Origin: an uncultured Coriobacteriaceae bacterium
Lineage (GTDB): Bacteria; Actinomycetota; Coriobacteriia; Coriobacteriales; Eggerthellaceae
Length of the DNA stretch: 8,915 nucleotides
Reading direction: 5' to 3'
NCBI GenBank assembly: GCA_902796815.1
Contig: CADBQL010000251.1
Location: 1 to 8,915, forward strand
Part shown: one piece after another, positions 1 to 7,800 of the stretch
Numbering within the stretch: the stretch's first letter is position 1
How the letters are laid out: every line of letters begins with the position of its first letter
The notes under the pieces: model-generated
Told to the model about the DNA's origin: nothing
Seen by the model: the letters and a program-made list of their open reading frames with translations, nothing else
Databases searched by the model: none
Translations under genes and position numbers: made by a program

Positions 1-85
1 GGGAGCGTGGCGGAATTGGCAGACGCAGCGGACTTAAAATCCGCCTCCTTCGGGAATGTGGGTTCGAGTCCCACCGCTCCTACCA
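1..85 (+). tRNA. tRNA-Leu (anticodon UAA)
   Basis: Complete class II tRNA. The acceptor stem pairs GGGAGCG (1-7) with CGCTCCT (75-81), with one G-U pair at the end; discriminator A82 and an encoded CCA (83-85) follow. The anticodon stem is GCGGA (28-32) with TCCGC (40-44). The 7-base loop 33-39 carries TAA at 35-37, which reads UUA/UUG leucine codons. A long variable arm with a TCC-TTCG-GGA hairpin (about 46-55) is typical of tRNA-Leu. The T arm is GTGGG (58-62), loop TTCGAGT, CCCAC (70-74). It starts at the first base of the window, so its promoter is not visible. Confidence 0.97.
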
Positions 86-96
86 GGTTCATAAGA

Positions 97-197
97 ATGA
101 GTCATGCCCCAGGGGCGAAACTCATACCCCAAATGAGTCGCGCCCCAGGGGCAAGGCTCATGTCCCAAGTGAGTCACGCCCCAGGGGCGAAACTCAT
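97..197. repeat. Three tandem 36-bp units, each with a nested hairpin
   Basis: Three copies of a 29-bp palindromic element start at 97, 133 and 169, exactly 36 bp apart. They are separated by 7-bp spacers (ACCCCAA at 126-132, GTCCCAA at 162-168). Each copy has outer arms close to ATGAGT...ACTCAT and an inner GCCCCAGGGGC palindrome. Copies differ at a few positions; copy 2 ends GCTCAT and copy 3 begins GTGAGT. The array lies between the 3' end of tRNA-Leu and the 3' end of the convergent Fic-like gene. It could act as a bidirectional transcription barrier or be a REP/MITE-like genomic repeat. No T-run follows the hairpins, so a classical intrinsic terminator is not shown. The spacers are short and alike, so it is not a CRISPR array. 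Confidence 0.85.
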
Positions 198-223
198 CGG
201 AGCAACCCATACAAGTTCGTGGG

Positions 224-1444
224 CTAGTCGATGTTAAGAGAATCCAAATTGATGCGGCTCAAGAAGTCGATCATGACCATGCACGCCCGGTCCACGACAT
301 AGACGCTTTCCTTGCTGTTAAGCGGTTGGCGGCTCACGATTCCCGCTTGGGCGAGCCGCTCGAGTGCGGCGCCGGTCGTCGATTGGCTTTTCCCAATTGC
401 GGTAGCGGCGTTGGCGACGGTAATCGCGGGTGCTGCAAGCAGATAGATTAGCAGCAGGTCAATCGCCGATCCTTTTGAGACGCGCCCAATTTTTTCACGC
501 CATTCGTCGTCGACGGCTTTTGCCTGGTGCAGGATGGCCTTTGAAAGTCGCAAGGACGCATCGAAACACAGGGCAGTGTAGTGAGCGCGGTCGGCAAAAG
601 CCGTCAAGAATTCGTTGTTGTTCGAGCCTTTCGTTACAAGCGGCTCCTCGACTTCTTCGTAGAAACGTCTGGATTTGAATGCGGCATACCAGCTCACAGG
701 CATCATGAGGCCAGTCGCATAAGGATTTCGCCGGGCCATGATTGCGTGCAAGAGCACAACGGGGGTCAAATCGAAGGGATCGTTGAACGGGTGGATTCGA
801 TGATATGCATGCATCGAGATCGTCGCCTGAAGAGCTGCGTCGTACATCGCGCAGGAGGAAAACTCGCAAAGCTGCTCAAGGTAGAAAGGCACTGATGTGG
901 CGTCGACCGTTTCGAGGTCGAGGTAAAGAGCCGCATCCGATCGGTAGCTGAGAAGCGCGGCAATTTCGGGATCCTCGATGGTGAGGGGGCTTTCGGAGTT
1001 TGCCGCCTCGAAGTCGCCCGTAACGGTCAGATAGCGCATTCGGCGAAGCTCTTCGAGTGTTATGGGCTTGTTCAGGGGGAGGTTATATGCAACCCACGAA
1101 AGGGCGTGCTCCATGTTGATTGCCTGCTTGAGCAGCGGTTCTTGCTCCTCAAGCGTTGCAATCAGGTTTTGGCCGATGATGTTGTGCGCGTTGGGGCATA
1201 GGGCGAGACGGCGTAGGTCGGGGGTTACGGACCAAACAAACGCTTCGGGTGAAATCCGTTGACCGTGGCGTTGGGCGGCAAAAAACGCTTCCGTGTGGCG
1301 CAGAATCGCTATGAGAGGATCGATGATACGCAGCTTGCGCGCTTCAGTGGCAAAATGAATGAGCTCTAACTGCACATCAAAAAGCTCGGCTTGAATAGCC
1401 GGAGGAATGATGATGCTAAGCTCATTGAAAAGCGGCAAATACAT
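224..1444 (-). CDS. Fic-fold protein with degenerate catalytic motif and C-terminal winged helix
   Basis: 406 aa. The start ATG at 1442-1444 is preceded by AAAGAAG (1451-1457, 6-nt spacing). Fic enzymes normally transfer AMP or another nucleotide-phosphate group to target proteins, using HPFx[D/E]GNGR. Here residues 218-226 read HPFNDPFDL in the correct helical context (MHAYHRI just before). The catalytic His218 and Asp222 survive, but the phosphate-binding Gly-Asn-Gly and the Arg are replaced by Pro-Phe-Asp-Leu. Residues about 93-120 resemble the N-terminal part of Fic_N proteins that carries the inhibitory S-x-x-x-E-G motif. Glu99 could match its Glu while the Ser and Gly are missing (tentative alignment). 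Residues about 325-390 form a winged helix-turn-helix (AATAIGKSQSTTGAALERL core, then a YVVD wing), the usual C-terminal module of this family. There is no frameshift or stop, so the gene appears maintained. Nucleotide transfer is probably lost; a DNA-binding or regulatory role is inference. It is divergent from the giant adhesin gene. Confidence 0.75.
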   Translation of the reverse strand: MYLPLFNELSIIIPPAIQAELFDVQLELIHFATEARKLRIIDPLIAILRHTEAFFAAQRHGQRISPEAFVWSVTPDLRRLALCPNAHNIIGQNLIATLEEQEPLLKQAINMEHALSWVAYNLPLNKPITLEELRRMRYLTVTGDFEAANSESPLTIEDPEIAALLSYRSDAALYLDLETVDATSVPFYLEQLCEFSSCAMYDAALQATISMHAYHRIHPFNDPFDLTPVVLLHAIMARRNPYATGLMMPVSWYAAFKSRRFYEEVEEPLVTKGSNNNEFLTAFADRAHYTALCFDASLRLSKAILHQAKAVDDEWREKIGRVSKGSAIDLLLIYLLAAPAITVANAATAIGKSQSTTGAALERLAQAGIVSRQPLNSKESVYVVDRACMVMIDFLSRINLDSLNID

Positions 1445-1575
1445 CTGATACTTCTTTGTAACGCTGACACTCGCAAGCCCCGCTAACCAAGAATGCGAAC
1501 GCGTTCAAAAGCGAAGGCAATCCGAGCAAATTCCTTCCATCAGAATATAATGAAAAATAAAAAATTTCGCAATAT

Positions 1576-1604
1576 ATATTACTGCAACAGTGATGCAAAG
1601 TTAA
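1576..1604 (-). promoter_or_regulatory. Candidate sigma-70-type promoter for the Fic-like gene
   Basis: On the minus strand, TTAACT (1599-1604; consensus TTGACA) is followed after 17 bp by TAATAT (1576-1581; consensus TATAAT). Transcription would start near 1568, giving a leader of about 125 nt before the ATG at 1444. The region is AT-rich, so chance matches are likely. Confidence 0.35.
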
Positions 1605-1616
1605 CAATATCGTTAA
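1601..1616. promoter_or_regulatory. Perfect dyad TTAAC-N6-GTTAA, possible operator
   Basis: A perfect 5-bp inverted repeat with a 6-bp centre (AATATC) overlaps the candidate -35 element of the leftward promoter. This would suit a dimeric DNA-binding protein, possibly the winged-helix protein encoded by the adjacent gene. It is short and in AT-rich DNA, so it may be coincidence. Confidence 0.25.
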
Positions 1617-1785
1617 ATATAAGTGGAAAAGTCAATAAAATAACAACGATGGCCGATGCCGTAAGAGCAGAATGGGGCATCATCGCATATGCCCGCTGTT
1701 TAAGCGCGATTTTGCAATACATGGCTAAGCTGGCGCGCACTGTGACAGAATAAAGGCTACAACAGGGACAAAGATGAAGGGCAGG

Positions 1786-1813
1786 TTCCCAAGCGTCTAG
1801 TCCGTGCTATTAT
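1786..1813 (+). promoter_or_regulatory. Candidate promoter for the giant adhesin gene
   Basis: A TATTAT -10-like element (1808-1813) lies 16 bp downstream of a weak TTCCCA (1786-1791). Transcription would begin around 1820, just upstream of the ribosome binding site, giving a very short leader. The -35 match is poor, so activation by a regulator or a different start site is possible. Confidence 0.3.
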
Positions 1814-1826
1814 TATTCCTTACTGT

Positions 1827-1835
1827 GGGGAGAAG
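1827..1835 (+). promoter_or_regulatory. Ribosome binding site fixing the GTG start at 1839
   Basis: GGGGAGAAG contains a strong Shine-Dalgarno core (GGGGAG, 1827-1832) six bases before GTG at 1839. The next in-frame ATG falls inside the hydrophobic export segment, so the GTG is the sensible start. Confidence 0.75.
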
Positions 1836-1838
1836 AAC

Positions 1839-4800
1839 GTGAGCACTAACCGCCAGAACGAAACGCAAAATCCGCCCGAGAGCGGAACGCTTTCGCATGC
1901 GGTTGGGGCCGATCATGTTGGGCGTTGGCGTTCGAAAAGGCGGGCGAGCGGGTTTTCGGCCATCCTGGGATGCATTATGGTCTTCGCCGTTGCAACTGCA
2001 TTGATGCTTCCAGCGATGAGTATGACCCATGAGAGCGCATCGCTTCCCGCAGCAGAAACAGCGCAAAACGATAGCGGTGACGCAGCTGAAAATGAGCCCG
2101 TCCCTGACGAAAATGCCTCTGATGCAGCTGAAAAAACCCCGAGCGTCGACGGAGAAGAGGCACATGACGTTAGCGAAGACGCTCCAAGCGCAGTTGAGGA
2201 TGCCTCAGCTACCGATACCTCCGTCGCCGATGCTTCTGCCGTCGACGCCGACGATGCCGCTCAAAACGCCGATGATGTCGTCGATGTAGACCATCAACCG
2301 TCCGAAGACATTTCCGAGACACCTTCGGATGAAAACCTAAACGAAAACGCGAACGAAAACGTGAATTCGAATGCGGACGCGAGCGACGTTTCACAACCTG
2401 TCGAATACGCTTCCTGGCCCGCCCAAACTTTCGCGGACGAACTGAAGGACGCCCAGGGCAACGTTATCGTGACGGTAAGCGTCGATGCGCCCGAGGGCGC
2501 GTTGCCTGAAGGGTGCGTCATGGCGCTTTCGCAAGTCGATGCGGAACCGGTTCGCGACCAGGTCAGCGCAGCGCTTTGGCAAGAAGCCGATTACGTGTCT
2601 CAGGTAACGGAGTCTGCCGCCCCATTGAACGCCCTGCCTGCAGACGATGAGGACGGCTCAGACGCAGGCGCAGATGCAGACGCGGATGTAGGCGCGAGCT
2701 CGGGCGAAAGCGCTGTTTCTGTTCCCGAGATCAAGAACATGACTGCCGTGGACATCGCGTTCTACGATCAGGCGGGCAATAGCGTCAAGCCTCAGAGTGC
2801 GGTCGAAGTCAGGATTACTTCCGACGCATTTAGCGCAGATCAGGCATCGGTTCTGGTAGAGGCTCCGGCGCTTTCGACCGAAGTCCAGGGCGACGCGGCA
2901 GAAGACGTGCAAGTGCAATCTGATAGCGAGCCAGCCGAATCTCAAGACGAGGCTAACATAGAGCCTGACGATACGGACGTTATCGAGAGTGACGTTGAGA
3001 GTGACGTTATAAGTGGCGACAACTCTGCAGATACGGAAAACGTTGTGAGCGATGAAGCGTCTGATGAAACGCCTGACAACGCTACGGACGAAGCGACAAA
3101 TACCGAGCAGGAAGCCGCCTCGGATGTCGACGTCGAACAGGGCGTAGACGTCGAAGGTGGAGCAGATTCGGTCGAAGGCAGTGCCGACGCAGTCGAAGGC
3201 AGCGCCGATGCGGGCGAAGGCGGTGCTGACTCGGTCGAAAGCGCCGACGTTCAACAAGATGAGGCAGTCGATGAGGCAGTTGACGAGCCGATTGAGGCCG
3301 ATCAGGCGGGAGGCGTTGACATTACGACCGAAACCGACGTTTCTGCCAATAGCGGCGAGTCTTTTGAAACCGCCTCTGATGAGCCCTATCCCGACGAAAA
3401 TGCTGATTCCGCAGAGGTCATCCAGGACGAGCCCATCCCTTCCTCGGCGGACGGCGGTCTCCAAGAAGTTCAAGAAGTCCAAGACGCTCAAGTCCTCACG
3501 GATGTTCAGGCTACGACTCAAGATGGCACTCCGGCCCAGAACGGCGAGGAGGATACGCTCACGTTCATAACCAGCGAGTTGACCCCGTATATCATCGTCG
3601 AGCTCGAGACGATCGAGAAGTATTACCTTGCAAACGACGGGCGCAATTATCGAATTACGGTTACGTACGGAACCGACGCGCAGATTCCCAAGGATGCGGA
3701 GCTCTCGGTTACCGAGATTACGCCCGATAGCATCGAATATCCCGAAGCTATCGCCCAGGCTATTCACGAGCTCGGCGATTCTTCGGAAATCTACCAGCTC
3801 AATTCAAGGGTTTTTGACATAGCGATTATGAGCGGCGGCCAGGAAGTCGAACCTGCCGCGCCAGTGGAGGTTGCGGCGACGTTGGCCGACATGGAGGACT
3901 CCAGCGATTTGAGCGTCGTCCATTTTGGCAGATGGGGAAACGAAGTCATCACGCCAAATGGCACGGGCTCGCAGGGTATCCGCTTCGTGACGGACAACTT
4001 CTCGCGTTACGTGTACGTGTCGTATGAGGGGCCGGGTCCGATTGTCGAAGGCCTCGACGGCCAGAAGCTCGCGCTCATCGTGCGCTCGAAAAACGTTTAT
4101 TACAGCATCCAGGCAGACGATTGTGAGAAATATTCAAATCGTCGCGCCGCCGCGAAGGTCGAAACCACGGTTTTGGGGGGAACGCCGCATTTCAATTTGA
4201 GCGGAAAAGAGACGATGTGGTCCTTCGAAAGCGTCGACTCCTCGCGCCCAGGCGTCTACTACGTGAGCACGCTTGTAGGCGACTTTAAGAAATACCTGAC
4301 CATTTCGCCGACAGCTACTGGTCCGATAACGCTTTCAAGCACAGCCGGCAAGGATCAGGAGATTACTGTCCGCACCATCGAGAACGACGGTCGCGTGCGT
4401 ATCGACCATGCTGGCATGGCGCCGAACTTGCAGGGCGATAACCAGGCAAACGGCTTCAGGGCCAACAACTATCCCAACGCCGAAAGCGAGAAGGTCTATC
4501 TCACGGTTCCCGAAGATGAGGAGCGTTCAGCTTACATGGCCTCGCTTTCGCAGATTGATTCCATGAGGCGCGTCTATGGCGAAGAGGGCGAAGAGGGCGC
4601 GAGCGACCAAGTTGTCATCTACCAGCAGTTTTATAATGAGGAAACCGGCGCAACCGAATATTATGCGCTCGATGGCGATGGCAACCTCGTGCCCGTTCGC
4701 GAATCAGGCGACAAGGTGTACTGGACCGCCTTAGCGCAAAACGAATGGCAGACCTCGATAGCGTGGGAGCTCGTCGAGTACGTTGACAACTGGGCTGACA

Positions 4801-7800
4801 ACAGGCCGACCGGGTATTATGAGCTTTTCAATCCTGCGACCGGACGCTACTTGGCGCCGACGGCCGACGATATCCTTTCGCCGAACCCCATCGGTTTGCA
4901 AATAGAAGGACGAAGGTCGGGCAAGTACACGTCGACAATTGAGGCGTGGAATTCGGGCGGTCATTTTGGCGTCCACTACGTGCGCGACGAGGCTGGAAAC
5001 ATCGTTGCGCAGTCCACGCGCGAAGACTCTGCCAAGTTCAAGTTTGCCACGCTCGTGCCGCATTACGACGACCCTGTGACCGACAAGCTTGAGCAGGTCG
5101 AAACAGTCAACGACAGCAAAATCAAGATTACGATGTACGACTTCCCCTCGCGTACCATGATGTCGGGCATCCTCGGGTCTGACCGCTATGAGCAAAACGA
5201 GGCGACGAAGGGCATCGTAGCAAACAAGCTGAGCGATGCGCAGAGCCTGCAAAAGCTTTTCTCGAGCGAGTATTACGTCGGCCCAGCGAAGAACTTTTTC
5301 CTCAAGAGCGTTTACGATGCGACGGGGTATTACTACTACAACTCGCGCGAGAATTATGCCTGGTACGATAAAGCGAGTCAGGCATTCGAGGTCTACCGCC
5401 AGCTCGGCACGTCCGACTACAGCAACTTGCATTACGGGAACTTCTACCCGTTTAATTCGATTAAAAACGCGACGAAGACGTTCCCTTACGATGGCGGCGG
5501 CGTGACGAAGGCAGATCCGCGGTACGGCGAGGCAATCTACATTGCCGGGCATGGCGACGCTGATCCGGCGAAGTCAGAGATCGACTACTATTTCGGTCAA
5601 AAGATCGAGGCTAGCTTCTTGTATCCTGCCGGCGGCGTGGGCGATGACGGAAAACCGATCGTATACGAGTTTTCCGGCGACGATGACCTGTGGGTTTACA
5701 TCGATGGCGTGCTCGTGCTCGACGTCGGCGGTATCCACGGCGCCCAAAAGGGAGCGATTAACTTCCAGACGGGCGAGGTCACGTACGCCACAGCCAAGCC
5801 GTCGACGATTTTCGACCAGTTCCTCAAAGCGGGGGTTTTCCCCGATGGATCGGCTTGGAATCCGTCGCGTGTGGGCGATTATTTCCAGATGACCTACGAC
5901 ACGAGAAGCGGCAAATACGAAGGCAAGCCGACGTTCGTGGATTACAGCGGCCACGAGATGGAGATGTTCTACCTGGAGCGCGGCGCGCACGCCTCCAACC
6001 TGAGCGTCAAGTTCAACCTGCCCACGGTCGAGCCCGAAACGTTTACCGTAAAAAAGACACTCGCCGATTCAGCGCAGGAGAAGTACTCGAACGTGCATTT
6101 CGCCTTCCAAGCGTTCTTGGAAGGCCAAGACGAGCCGCTATCTGAGGCGGTCAACTCGGCAACCAAAGAGCCCATAACGTTCTACGACACGACGATCAAC
6201 GGCGTGGACTACAAGAATGTCTTCTTCCTGAAGCCTGGTCAGTCGGCTGATTTCCAGATCGATCCCAAGGTGCATCCCAATTTGCGCTACTACGCGAGAG
6301 AGCTTGGTCTGCGTGCCGAAAACTACAAGACGGTGCTGGTCAACGGCGGTGTTTCGGTTGACGGGCAAACCGTGCCTGCAGAGGATGGCACGATTACAAG
6401 TTCGACGGCAAGTGTGAACACCCGGCCTTTGCTCGTGTTTACGAACACGTGCTCGGAGGAATACTCGCGCAACCTGCGCATTACCAAGCAGCTCGAGGAA
6501 GGCGGTATCGTCGATCGCAACGACACGTTCGAGTTCTACGTGTACGTGGAAGACAACAGCGGCGAGCTGCTCTCGAGCGATGCGAGCGGCGGCTTCGTGG
6601 GCAACGGAAAACTCGTCCCGTACAGCGTGGGGGCGTACTATCTGCAAGACGAGAAAGGCAACTATTACAAGAAAGATCGCCAAGGCAATCTGATTTCGAA
6701 CGGCACGACGAAGGTAGTGTGCGACCAATCCGGCCAAAATGGCGCGATTGCGGGCGTGCCAGCTGGGTTCTCAATCGTTATCCCGGGCCTCATCGCGCAT
6801 ACCGATTTCCTCGTGGTGGAGCGCAGCAACCTGCCGAATGGCTATGCTTATGTGAGCAAGGTGCTCGAGGAGGGCACATACGAGGAGGCTCAAATTTCGG
6901 AGGGCTCGCTTGTCACCGTGAGCGGCGCCGATGGCCAGACGCGTTATGCGAACGCTGACGGACGCATCAAGGCTGGGGTTGACGCCCAGGTCACCGTTAC
7001 GAACCGGATGCTGAATGAGATTACGGTTAAGAAGACGTGGGAAAACGCGGAAAGTATCGAACACGGTGTCGTGCACGTGGCGCTGTTCCGGGCTGCCGCG
7101 GATAGCGAACCCGATGCATCGCAGATAGTCCCAGGCACGCTTCGCGAGTTGACCGCCGAGGCGCCTGTGACCTATCGCGTGGGTGACCTGGCCAATTACG
7201 TCGTGCGCGAGGTGTCGATCGAAACGTCCGAAACGGGTGTCAGCACGGTCACGCCTGTCAAGTCGGGTGGTGTGATTGCAGTGTCCGGCGAGTCTTCGGG
7301 CGACGCGCGCGTCAGCAACGACTACGTGGTGTCATACGAGCGGGGAGAAGCAACCCAAGACGGCACGTCGCGGAAGCGCACTGATGGAGTCGAAAACGAG
7401 CTGAATTCCGTGTCGATTCGTCTTATGAAAGTGAGCTGGGAAAACACCGCGAAATCCCCCGATGAGAAACCACTTGCCGGCGCGGAGTTCAGCCTGTTTA
7501 CCGCCGAAAAGGACGGCGAAGTCGTTCACGATGCGGAGGGTAACGCTCTTAAGGGCCTTGCGTCCGGCGATGACGGCGTTTTCTTCGACGGCAGGCTTGT
7601 GCCCGGCGTCTACTACCTGGAGGAAACACGTGTGCCCGACGGTTACTACCATCCCGTCGGTCGTTTCCGCCTGATTGTCGGGCCTGGTGAGCCAGCCATC
7701 GAGTCCACCTGGATCGCAGGCAGCCCCGACGGCCGCGTAGGCACCGTCTCGCGCGCCGACGATCGCGCAGGTGCGCCAACCTACGTCGTGACCGTCCGCA

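Larger units (their letters stand above)
1445..1838. other. Divergent intergenic region with AT-rich core
   Basis: 394 bp between the Fic-like gene (leftward) and the adhesin gene (rightward). About 1540-1650 is strikingly AT-rich compared with the coding DNA on either side. It holds a candidate leftward promoter and a TTAAC-N6-GTTAA dyad. Further right is a short inverted repeat GGGCAT-N8-ATGCCC (1675-1694) of unknown meaning. The last 50 bp hold a candidate rightward promoter and the adhesin ribosome binding site. A plus-strand reading frame of 86 codons crosses the region (1493-1753) but has no ribosome binding site or recognisable product, so it is not called as a gene. Confidence 0.8.

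Noticed and set aside
1..85. tRNA 3' end as the attachment site of an integrated element
   Set aside because: tRNA genes are common integration sites, but no repeat of the tRNA 3' end and no integrase were seen in the window.
97..197. CRISPR array
   Set aside because: The period is 36 bp, but the spacers are only 7 bp and similar to each other, the repeats vary, and no cas gene is present.
7..237. Open frame on the plus strand with 12-residue repeats (SHAPGAKLIPQ type)
   Set aside because: It begins inside the tRNA gene and its repeats come from the 36-bp hairpin array. It has no ribosome binding site and is not credible as a protein.
1493..1753. Possible 86-codon gene in the divergent intergenic region
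   Set aside because: It starts antisense to the leader of the Fic-like gene, crosses the AT-rich promoter region, lacks a ribosome binding site and resembles nothing known to me.
2658..3767. Long antisense frame (369 codons) opposite the acidic linker
   Set aside because: It follows from the Asp/Glu/Ala codon bias of the sense strand. The predicted protein is Arg/Ile/Leu-rich with no recognisable domain, and the sense frame is clearly coding.
4731..5552. Antisense frame of 273 codons opposite modules D and the fibro-slime domain
   Set aside because: It is a shadow of a well-supported sense coding region; its composition is atypical and no domain is recognisable.
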